The notes beneath the pieces are model-generated. The model saw nothing but the letters and a program-made list of their open reading frames with translations. It did not search any database and was not told the DNA's origin. From Pelomyxa schiedti (taxonomy: Eukaryota; Evosea; Pelobiontida; Pelomyxidae), in assembly GCA_020536535.1 (NCBI GenBank), contig JAHLWZ010000225.1, positions 1-64,000 of the forward strand: DNA of 64,000 bases, given 5' to 3'. The position numbers were made by a program, and so were the translations under genes. Of the stretch, positions 47,101 through 56,700 are shown piece after piece (the first letter of the stretch is position 1; the number at the start of each line of letters is the position of its first letter).

Positions 47101-47692
47101 TTGTGCCACGCATTACCAGAAGTCGAGAGTCACCTCAGATCTCCTATCAGAATTCTCGTCTACAAGCATGCCCCATGGATAAGTGCCACTGGTATCCACC
47201 ACTTTGGTAAGACTTGTCAACTCCACGTCAGAGTTGCCGGTCCAATCAAGAACTCTCTCCTCACGAATAACCCTTGCGGTAATTCTGAGAACCTTTTTGT
47301 TTCCCATGAGAAACCGAAACACAACAGAAAACTAACTCACAGCAATGGCCGTACTGAAAGCAGGTGAAATTTTACCAGACAAAGCCAACGTAGATTCCAT
47401 CATGTAGTCCACTCGACTCCTGGCAGTTAAAATGAGCAAAACCAACGGATTGAAAAAAAACGACAAGCTGTTTGACATACTCCTCCAGACCAGAACAAAC
47501 ACAACAAGAGATCAAACAAGCAATAAGAAGGTGCCACAACCAAAGATGCTTCCCTAACGCCCCCTTGCCGGGGCGGGACAAACCTACACCAATCATTTTT
47601 TTGTTCTTTTCTGCTTTTAGTTTTTCACTTAAACTCGAGGTTAAAATTTCTTCACGACTGTCTCGGTTAAATGCATGCAACTCAACAATCAC
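44123..47692 (-). CDS. Transmembrane Cache-sensor cyclic nucleotide phosphodiesterase
   Basis: Start at 47692 (a second Met at 47,593 would sit nearer the membrane helix). The first helix is rich in Leu, Ile, Ala and Cys (about 47,490-47,550). An extracellular sensor follows across several exons, with Cache-like features: Trp-Gly-Met-Leu-Val, Val-Gly-Ile-Gly-Tyr-Pro-Ile-Trp, Gly-Gly-Phe-Val-Ile-Gly-Ser. The second helix is at about 46,010-46,080. The cytoplasmic exons give a class I PDE: Asn-Pro-Tyr-His-Thr-Ala-Val-His-Ala-Val-Asp (about 45,240-45,275), His-Asp-Tyr-Leu-His-Pro-Gly-Val-Asn-Asn (about 45,080-45,110), Asp-Met-Ser-Lys-His, Leu-Lys-Leu-Ala-Asp-Ile-Ser-Asn (about 44,585-44,610), Gly-Leu-Pro-Ile-Ser-Pro-Phe and Phe-Ile-Asp-Phe-Val. 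Metal-binding His and Asp residues are all present. The protein would hydrolyse cAMP or cGMP under control of an external ligand; nucleotide preference is unknown. Confidence 0.9.
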
Positions 47693-48209
47693 TTAAATAG
47701 GATCTTAGCCGAAAAGTGTTTCCTCGAGCACATACATTCTCATCATTGAATCTGGGGTGTGGGAGGGGTGTTTTCCATGCCAAGCAAACACAAAAAGCGT
47801 GCTTCTGCGATTCGAGCCGTTGAGAAATTTGATGGCGATCGTATTGGGAACTTGTTACTCTTGCAATTTGGTGGTTTTTGGCAGACTGACCGGGGAGGTC
47901 AAAAAAAATCTCCAAAAACACTTAGCCTAAGGATCGGTACCACAGGTCAAGTTCCGCAGCAAAAGCACCTGGTCCTACAAGTGGCTTGCATTCATTTACA
48001 ATGAAATCTGCCGGCAACCCCAGCCTCTTTACTGTGTAGGCGGCATTATGGGCCGAAGCTGTCACAATGGGCAGCAGATACTTCTTGGTGACTTCAGCTT
48101 CAATTTCCGGGAACTTGTTCAGAATCATCCTACATGTGGATAGGCTAATGTAACTTAGGTCTTCATACCAAGTCCATTGGTTATAGCACTCGAGAAACTA
48201 AGTGATTTG
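47693..48209. other. Unresolved coding-like segment between two minus-strand genes
   Basis: The minus strand has ATG at 48128 and 68 good codons to 47922 (helical, then Gly-Leu-Pro-Ala-Asp-Phe-Ile-Val-Asn-Glu-Cys). They follow a plausible acceptor (CACATGTAG) and could be a last exon of the ankyrin-like gene. The only clear donor in that gene's end (GTAACA at about 48,247) would instead splice into another frame and stop after nine codons. On the plus strand a basic frame starts at 47,777 (Met-Pro-Ser-Lys-His-Lys-Lys-Arg) and stays open to 48,004. At most one of these can be right; I cannot decide between them. Confidence 0.35.
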
Positions 48210-50245
48210 TTAAATGGAATGGAAAGGAGGATACTGTTCTGTTACCTCTTTGAGGGAGATGTTAAAGCGGTCAATAAGCCAAGAGCAGCACCCACGTTTA
48301 TTGTTTTCCAGCATTGTCTTCATAAGTCTGATTCCATTGCACCTGATGTGCGCGGATGTGAGATTGAAGTATGATATGATCCACTTCACAACTTTCGAGG
48401 AGGAAATTGTTGTAGCGGTGCTAAGGCAACTGGCAACAAAATCTGCAGAGAGAGTGAACTTGGATACAAATACCTTCACATCAGGCAAGTGCCAACTGAG
48501 CATGGTTACAAAGGTGGATTTCAACAGTTCACTGTGCTCAAGCTGTTGCAGGCCTGGAAGCAAGGGAAATTCATACAGAACAAACATGAGGGTCTCCGGA
48601 GCTAACTTGGATGCTATCTCTTCGACGATAACTAGCAGTGAGGCTCCTTCCAACTTCCTCTCAAGGTGACAAAGAACCCACTTGAGGGAACTAATGCTCT
48701 CAACACATTTCTTACAAAGCTCCACCACATTACAGGGATTTGAGTTGATAGAGGCCATAATGTGGCGGGTACCTTCAAGGAAGTTTGCAACAGAGATGTT
48801 TCCATTGGCCAATGCACGGCAGAGGCAATTCTTCAGAGCGTCACAAGGAAGGGCCACCTTTTCACACAGCAGGCATACGAGTTCTACATTGTCATGGTGG
48901 TTCCCACAGGCCTGGTTCACGGTCTCCACTGTGGGTACTGCTCCACCCTGAATGTGCCACTCAACGTGCTTCAAGCTCTGGATTTCTCTTGTAGCTACTA
49001 CGCAGTAGGAATTCAAGATTTGTTCCGTTGGTGTGATTTTTGCAGATTCAAAAATCCAGTGTCTCATAGCAACGTTGCTCAGTTTCTCCAGAGAACTCGG
49101 CATCACAGAACCCCACATTAACGATACTACAACATCCTGCGCCAATTCTGGAGAACACTTCTCGTTGTGCACCAGGGTGTCCACTATCTCTTGCTCCAGT
49201 AAAGAACTGTATGCAGAGTGGAAGTGGAGGGTGGCCCAATTGATAATGCCAGGGTCGTTGCCCATTGCGCAGGCGTGGAGGCCGCAAAAGCAACACTTCC
49301 CCGCGTAACTATTTAAGGCCTCATCGAGTCCAAAAGTAGACACCAGCCACTGGGCTATCTCCAGATGCCCATTTGCCAGAGCCGCCTCCAGAGGTTGGTA
49401 AAGTTCCCACGGCTGCTTGATTCCAAACCTATCCACAGCCCACTGGAGTGCATCCAAGCTCCCAGCCTCGCACACAGCGTCGAGAATGTGGTGATTCCCC
49501 TGCATGTCTTCCACCAAATCAGCATCATCCCCAACAGGCCACTTTACACAACATAAGCAACAGAAGCAATTCCCACACTTTGCTCCTTTTATCATTCCTC
49601 CTCCTTCTGTCTCTGTTGGTGGGAACAACAAAACCAAAAACAAAAAACAAAAAACAAAACAAACAAAAAACAAAACAAACAAAAAACAAAACAAACAAAA
49701 AACCCAGTTAGCTTACTGCATAGATACATATCAGTAAATCAACCATTTCCATCACGATGGCCTATGCTTCCCCCCAGACACGGAGAGGCGCTGCAGCAAC
49801 AGCAACAACGACAACAACAACCATCAACAAAGCACCTTGCGGACGCCGCGTGGCCGCCGTCGCACAGGCCGCACAGCACCGCCGCGCACTCCATCCCGCG
49901 GTTCCTGGTCGGCTTGCGCCCCAGCACCCAGTTGACGCACCTCCAGCTGTGCGCCTGCGCCGCGCACCGCGCCGCGAAGTAGCGGCTGTGGCGGCCCAGC
50001 AGGGGCAGCGAGACCGCGCGGCGGCACGCCAGCCCGACCAGCGGGAACATGGCGTCGGCCGCGCGGAACAGCCCCACGGCCGCCTGCACCGCGTCCACCG
50101 GGCGCCCCGCGTAGCTCGTCGTGGCCGGCAGGGGGTCCTCGAGGGGAGAAGAAGGGGGAGGGGGGTCCAGCCACCCCGCGCTGATCACGTGGTCCCACAC
50201 GATACGGCACAGGAACAAGAAGCCTTGCTGCTGGGTAACGTCCAT
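48210..50245 (-). CDS. Second GC-rich ankyrin-repeat-like protein
   Basis: ATG at 50245, short GC-rich first exon (to about 49,830) ending at a GCAAG/GTGCTT donor. At least one more intron lies in the AC-rich tract before 49,600. The main exon (about 49,600-48,210) encodes degenerate ankyrin-like helical repeats: Leu-Asp-Ala-Leu-Gln-Trp-Ala-Val-Asp-Arg-Phe-Gly, then Ala-Leu-Ala-Asn-Gly-His-Leu-Glu-Ile-Ala-Gln-Trp-Leu-Val-Ser-Thr-Phe-Gly, and many Trp-(Ile/Val)-containing repeats. It ends in Cys-Cys-Ser-Trp-Leu-Ile-Asp-Arg-Phe-Asn. The N-terminus (Val-Thr...Trp-Asp-His-Val) resembles the start of the 21.5-kb gene (Val-Thr-Trp...Trp-Asp-Thr-Val), so the two are probably paralogues. The 3' end may extend to 47,922. 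Function unknown beyond likely protein binding. Confidence 0.72.
49655..49702. repeat. Three tandem copies of a 16-bp A/C repeat
   Basis: CAAAACAAACAAAAAA is repeated exactly at 49,655-49,670, 49,671-49,686 and 49,687-49,702. It lies inside an AC-rich tract that on the minus strand is T/G-rich and falls in an intron of the ankyrin-like gene. A related A/C tract occurs at about 50,785-50,825 in an intron of the adjacent plus-strand gene. Confidence 0.9.
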
Positions 50246-50427
50246 GGTCTACCTCCTTTGTTGTGCTTCTCTCGTATGCTGGTTCTCGTATGCTAGTGGT
50301 TGGTACTGTGGCTGTACGGACAACGACAGTTGGGTGGGCGACTTTCGGGAAGCCAGAGAGGGGCAATTAGGAGTCGATTGTGGATCTAAATCCAATCTAA
50401 ACCCTTCAGTTGCATTGCCAAGGAAGA
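50246..50427. promoter_or_regulatory. Bidirectional promoter (inferred)
   Basis: 182-bp spacer between the divergent ankyrin-like and SARNP-like genes. No specific element recognised. Confidence 0.4.
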
Positions 50428-51491
50428 TGGCGGACACCAACACCAACGCAGATGCGACACCCACCGCCCCTACGACGACGACGACTGCAGCGAGTGCAGC
50501 CGCGCCGTCGGTAGTGGCAGCGACGTCGGCGTCGGGGGAAAAATCAACTGTGGTATCAACCACTGCTTCATCGTCCCCGGCGCAGGAGGAAGAAGAGCAA
50601 AAAAAGGTTGAAGAGGAACAGCAAAAAAAGACTGAGGCGGAGAGCCAACCGTTGGTGTCACCTTTTGGTCATGCCTTGCCAAAACCAATTCAGTTTAAAG
50701 ACCGTGTGTGGCAATCCATGTCATTTTCCCCTCTTCTTACTTTGTTTTTGTTTTTCTGTTTTACTTTGTTTCGTGTTGTTTTTAAAAATAAAACGAAACC
50801 AAAAACAAAACAAAAAAAAAACCCCACAACAACGTAACGCAACTAATTACTTATACTGCATTTATAAATATATGACGTATGTTTGCAGTACCAGAGGCAC
50901 CTAGTTCAGCAACTAGAAGAGGAATGGGGGCTAGAGGAAGGGGACTTGCTGTACCTCGCCATGTTGCAACGATGGCATCTGAGGATCCCTCTGTGAGAGC
51001 ACAACGCGCACAGAGATTCGGTATTCCAGTGCAAGAACCGCAATCCGAAATTCCACATCCACGCAATAGGGTACTTCCTTAAAACTGAGTAATTAATTAA
51101 GTGTAAGCCGGAGATATAATATTCTGAACACACATACAACTGACAAGCACAGCAGGCACCATTCCCATCACCCCAGAGACAACCCAAACAAGCACTGGCA
51201 GATACCGTCGTTGCAGAAGATGCCGAGCGCAGACGTAAGCGCATAGAAAGATTCGGTCTTCCTCCCGACGTTGGTACCAATGCCAAGCGCCCCCGTACCC
51301 CTGAAAAAGTAATTCTCCCCCTCCAAACTGCATCTCTTTATGTTCCTAATATCTTGTAGCAGACTGATTCCAAGCCCGTGACTATCCCACAAGAAACCAA
51401 TGACAACAAGACTGTACCTCCCACAAATACAACACAACCAGCTAATCAAACAGAGGAGACCCCCAAACCAGCACCGTCCACCACTGAGTAA
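50428..51491 (+). CDS. SARNP/Tho1-like RNA-binding protein
   Basis: ATG at 50428; exon 1 is Ala/Thr-rich, then a Glu/Gln/Lys helix, and ends in phase 1 at about 50,701 (donor GTGTGT). The next exon (from about 50,889) reads Arg-Arg-Gly-Met-Gly-Ala-Arg-Gly-Arg-Gly, then Arg-Ala-Gln-Arg-Ala-Gln-Arg-Phe-Gly-Ile-Pro-Val. A further exon (about 51,191-51,309) reads Arg-Arg-Arg-Lys-Arg-Ile-Glu-Arg-Phe-Gly-Leu-Pro. These paired basic Arg-x-x-Arg-Phe-Gly motifs are the hallmark of SARNP (CIP29) and Tho1, RNA-binding partners of the TREX mRNA-export complex. The final exon is Thr/Pro-rich and ends at 51491. No SAP domain is visible in the N-terminus, so if this is the same family it has lost it or it lies in a missed exon. 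Confidence 0.72.
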
Positions 51492-51645
51492 AGAATTCAA
51501 CGTTAACAAACTGTTTCTCTTTTTTTTTTCTTTTAAAGTCTCTCCAGTGGAAGTGAAAAAGCATAGGTCCTAGTTCTTATACATATACAACAACAAAATT
51601 TTCAAGGTTACTTTCTCACACCAAGCTCTGGTTCTGACTGCCTCA

Positions 51646-53079
51646 CTAGCACTCAGAATTGGTTTTTCCTTTCTCTTCACCCTTCCCTGCATTATCTTTC
51701 TCTTCATCGTTATCTTCTTCCCCCCCTTCAATGTTGATAATAACTTCATCATCACTGCCACTATGCCGCCCATTCCCACTGCTCTCTTTCACTTCAGCAC
51801 TACGTTGACGGGAATCTTCCACAGTATCCCCTGCCACTGCTACTCTTTTTGCATTGTCTGGCTGCTGGTGCACTTCAGCTGGCAGTTCATTCAATTCTAT
51901 CTGACCACATCCAGCTAAATCTTCAGCAGAAGGTTTTTTCGAGAGTTTCTGCAAAAAGGTACCAATTTTGGTTTTCTGTGGATGATATTAAGGAGTGTAC
52001 GATTTGATTGTCATACCAGTGGACTAAAGTAGAACAATAGTCCAAGAAGGATGAACAATTGAATTCCCGAAACCAGTTGAGGGAGCCATGTGCTCCATGT
52101 ATCTTTTGCAACAAATATCATAAAACCAGCACCAATAAGTGTCCCAGGAGCAAAAACGCACACCATCGGTAGGGACAGTGTACGTGCTGCCTTTTGAACG
52201 TGAGTTCGCAGGTAATGAGGGGCACATAAAACCTTAGTCCAAAAGGTTGTCCATATTTGGGGTGCCCACTCTACAACAGTAAGTAATGCGGCAAATATTC
52301 CAAGCCCCTTGGCGAGGTATATTGTTGGGTCTGCACAGGGACCAAGGTACACACTACACAGCTGAGAAAGAATATGAAAGAGGTGGAAAAACCTAAAAAG
52401 AACGCCTACAGTGGCCATCACTGCGAAGTAAAACAAAAATCCAAGCAAACATAAAACCCCAAATGTAAAGTGCTTGGGGTTCCTCTTGGGGGTCTTAAAG
52501 AACATAACCCAATACACCAAACTTATTTTAAGTGAGTTGGAATTGCCATACAACTAATGACGGTCGTACAAAGGGAAACAAAATATCCACGACAAAAAAT
52601 TTTGCCATAAAGAAAACAATGATGGCATGCATTCATTGATACCCTTTTGAAAGATAAATAAGACACGAAAAATGGATAACATACCACAATTCCACAAGCT
52701 TTAATTTGTAGTTGCTTAAGCAAAACTATGCAAATGGTAAGTGGTTATTTTCATCGTAAGAGATACATGTGTTGGCTGCTACAGAAGATAGTTTTATATT
52801 CTGCATAAGTAGTGATGTCATACTCACTCCTTCGTGAGTTCTTTTTTTGAAAAATTTCACATGCTAGCAGGCACATGTTAAAGAATATAGCAGGGACATA
52901 CTGCACATTTGGCAGTGGGGTACCTGTGGCAAGACAGCAAGCGCTACTGCAGCAACAATAATTGAGTACATTATCTTCTTCTGTAAGCTCATATCCACGA
53001 GAATATTCATCCACTGCTCGTACTCCGAACCCGATGTGTCAGGGTCCTCAGGGTTGTGTTTGCATGGATCAAGCGACAT
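51646..53079 (-). CDS. PQ-loop-like multi-pass membrane protein
   Basis: ATG at 53079. The polar N-terminus (Asp-Pro-Cys...Gly-Ser-Glu-Tyr) leads to a first helix ending in a Leu-Pro-Gln box (about 52,925). The following helices come from exons to 52,024 and include Trp-Val-Met-Phe-Phe, a Phe-Gly-Val-Leu-Cys-Leu-Leu-Gly-Phe helix and Val-Val-Glu-Trp-Ala-Pro-Gln-Ile-Trp-Thr-Thr-Phe (about 52,240-52,275), the second PQ motif. At least six membrane spans are seen. The last exon (51,954-51,646) is a hydrophilic acidic tail rich in Glu, Asp and Lys. PQ-loop proteins export amino acids or sugars from lysosomes or the ER; the substrate is unknown. The first exon junction needs an intron of either 23 or 37 nt. 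Confidence 0.8.
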
Positions 53080-53767
53080 TTTATGGAAGTGATCGTGGTG
53101 CTTGTATGCTTGTCGTCGTCGACCTCACAGATCAGAGATCGCGTCTCAGATGATTCTAGTGACCCACAACGGCAACAAAGGGGCCGTTGTATGCAACCAG
53201 TCTCAACGCCCGTTACGTAGATCCGCAGGCACAAAAAACCCAATGCACAAGAGCGATACTATTTGTCGTTCCTCTCAAGCACCAACACTACGGTAGATCT
53301 GAGACCTCAACCTCCCCTTAGCCTTTGTTTGTTTGTTTGTGCCCAGTGTCGTCTAGTGCTCACTTACTTCAGGTCGATCAAAAAGTTGCAAGAAAGAAAA
53401 AATTCGAAGCGGGATTCCCTTTTTCCGAACTTTCTTCTTGCCATCGGTATACCTTATATGGTGATTGGGGGAATGATCAGAGTTGTCCATAGCGGTACCC
53501 TATGCGCCTTCACTCCGGCCCTCGTACGGTGAAGGGGCAGTTGGAAGCTGATTGGGTGCGCAAGAGCGCATTTGATGAATCAAAGAGCAAATTCTGGGAA
53601 GAGACCATCGAAAAAATATTTCTCTGATCTTCCGAAACGAACTAAAGAGTCGCGTACGGCTGGATCTTGCTGATGTCGTCTGAGTATCAACCGCCCTCAC
53701 ATCTGTAGTTATTCTCACTATTTTGAACTCAGACCTCAAAGTGGAGCCACTGTCGACGTGCCCGAAA
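53080..53767. promoter_or_regulatory. 688-bp divergent spacer
   Basis: Lies between the PQ-loop gene (-) and the Rho regulator (+). Short frames on both strands, none supported. It may hold an upstream non-coding exon of the Rho regulator. Confidence 0.4.
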
Positions 53768-56700
53768 ATGACGCGAGTAAGCCAACCCATAACTTCTTTT
53801 TTTCCTCCCCTCCCTTACATTCAAGCACTCGTGCCTATTTATATTTCGCAATGCTGTTAATAGTATTATCACTTTCACTTCTGACAAGCAGCAATAAAAG
53901 CTAGAGGTAAATGGAACGTAGGGGGCACTGCCAACCCCTCTACCGTTGCAGCTCGTAGACGTTCAGTACAAGCACATCAACCTCCTGCTGTCCTTTTTAA
54001 TGCTGGAGGGCACAGAGGCACACCTGCTACACCTGCAGAAAGTCCTCCTGTTGTGAAGAAAAAAGTTGAACTGGCATCTATTGAAGTTGCCATTAAGGTT
54101 GCCTCTGTTAATTTCGTGCTTTAACACTGATTAGGACTTGGATCAACTCCAGCATAATCTCACTCAATTTTATCAAGCCACCAGAAAACAATTGAGTAGC
54201 CAACAATGTACTGACATTTTTTTAAAATCTGTATATGCCATTGATTTCCCTTTAGCTTGGATTGAGGAAGCAGGAAATGCCGCCAGATGGGCTTCTGATT
54301 TGTCAGCAGACTCCTCTAAGAGTGAATACTTCCCCACAACAACCGACATAAGTATGACCCCTATTTTTTCCTTTTTTCTTTTCTCACTGTGAATAGCATC
54401 CACTTTTATAGAGGCAGCCAATACTGCCAAACAATTCCATGCGAATTTTCTACCCCGTTTGGTATTTTCTCATGAATTTTCTCTATCTGTAACTCGTGTA
54501 TAGAAGGTGTCGCTCAGTGAGCTTGGTGCAATGGAAACTTTTTCTGCTAAGAATATACAATTGCACAAAGTACTTCCTACGTCTTCTTTTTTTTTTTTTT
54601 TCGTTGTGGCATCATACAACACGACCAGAGCAACACCCCCACTCCCGCTTCCTTTATTGAGATGTTTTAGGCAATGTGGCAAGGAGTGCAACTTCCCAAA
54701 GACACATATGAAACTGCTAATGCAAAATTGTTGGCGGCCCAAAAAAAGGGAAAGTCTGTTGATTTAGCAAAACTTGCCGAGGTACAGAGCACTTATAAAC
54801 TAGTGAGATTAACAGGGGGAACAAAATATTTTTAGGCACAACAAGAGCGTGAAACATCTTATGCTGCTTATTCAAAGAGTTATGATGAGGTGTACGATGA
54901 AGGACTGGGCTTAGCTAACAGGCATGTTTTGGTTCCCATTTCCTAGTAGTCATACACAGTAGGACTATTGCCACGGCCTTAATCCAACTGTGCAATAACT
55001 TTGATGGTTTCCTTGATTCCCTTAAAAAGTTACTCTCTTTTCTTCACTTCTTTTGGCTTAGTACCGCAGTTCTGTCCAAGCTATGGAGGAAATTAAATCC
55101 CAAATTCAAATATGGAGACAACTAGCAAAGGAGGTTTGATACACCTGCAACTTATCATACTTACTGTAGAAGAAACTTGCCGAAGTCTCACACAAACCTC
55201 CTGAGGAAACTATACTCCCAAAGATTCCCAGGGAGGAGGTCTCTAATGTAGACGTATCTTGGCAACGATTTATAACAAAAGAAAAAGAATACTGTGAATC
55301 ATTGAAGACAATCAATCAAGTTCACAGAAATCCTTTACTCCTTTTTTTTTACCTGAGCTTTAGAATTACCTTGCAAATATTCTGAAGGATGGCTCCCTCT
55401 TCAGTGAGATCACCAAAGAGCAAGTGGGTATCATTTTTTGCAATGTTCGTCATATCATGGATTTCCATACAGCCCTTGTGATTGGGCTATCATCACCAAA
55501 CCCTGCTTCCGTTTTTATGGAAGAACTGGTGAGATTTAATGCTGGTAATTATTCTCTAATTTGTGCATCAGCCCAAACTGTGCGAATTATATGCCGGATA
55601 CATATCAAACTTTGTGGATGCACAGCACACACTTAGCACATGTCAGTCTTCATCAAAAGTCTTCTCCCGAGTTATCAAGGTTTGTTTTTTTTTAACAAAA
55701 ATGTTGTATTCCCTACTCCCCTCTGTTGTGTAAATTGTTCATATGCAAATAAGTCAAAACTTTGCAGGAATTGGATGGGAAGAGCCTCAAGGGTGACCTT
55801 CGTACACTACTTTCTGCTCCACTCACCCGTGTCCGAGATTATTATTTGTTTTTTGAGGTTTTTCTTCTTTCCCTCTTCAACTTAGATTTAATGTCGAAAG
55901 AATTACTCAACGGAAATCGGCGAAACGGACCCCATTCTGCAAGGCGTTGAAACACTGCACGAACTTTCTGAGCTGGCTGACATGGCAAGATTCACTCATC
56001 AGGTAGCCAAGTGCACTGTTAAATGTGATCTACCTATCCTTCTAGACAGCTCTAGTATCAAGTAATGTAATTGGATGGCCTGATGCGTACCCAGTACCTC
56101 CAGGAAGACGATTCATCATGCAAGCCTCCCTTGTCTCAAAGGAGCATGGTGCTGTTCGAGTTATGCTTTTCAGGTTGGGTAAATAACAACTTGTCGCTCT
56201 AACAAAGTGCAGTGATATTCTTGTGATTTCAAAGCAAGTTACGGTAAAATCCAGCATAAAACTTCATTTCATCACTTCGACGCCACTACAAACGCTGTCA
56301 ATAAAAGAAATTCCTGACATTTCTGCATGTGAGTACCGTTTTATTTCCTATCTCTTATTTTTTCCATTTTCCAGCAATGCACTACTGTCTTCAAATCGCA
56401 GACCCTCAAACATTGATGCAGTTTGCTACAGAAAATGATGTAATAAGACAAGAAATTATAACTCAAACAAGTAAGGCAAGGGCAAAGGGTCTTCAAAAGA
56501 AAGGTGCTCCACAAATTTTTTCTTTCCATCTAACTTTCGATAGTGTTTCACGTCACTTTAAAAGAATTGATGACCACAAAAAGGGAAGAAGGAAGAGATG
56601 TACCCTCTCTCGTGGAGTCAGCTGTCTCTTATCTAGAGCAAACCGGTTAGCCAGAGTTTTTCTATTGTTATTTTGTAAAAGAAATAGCTTTATCTGTGGA

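Noticed and set aside
47690-47740. Possible U2 snRNA on the minus strand (TTTTCGGCTAAGATC)
   Set aside because: The match to the U2 5' end stops there; the branch-site recognition sequence (GUAGUA) and Sm site do not follow.
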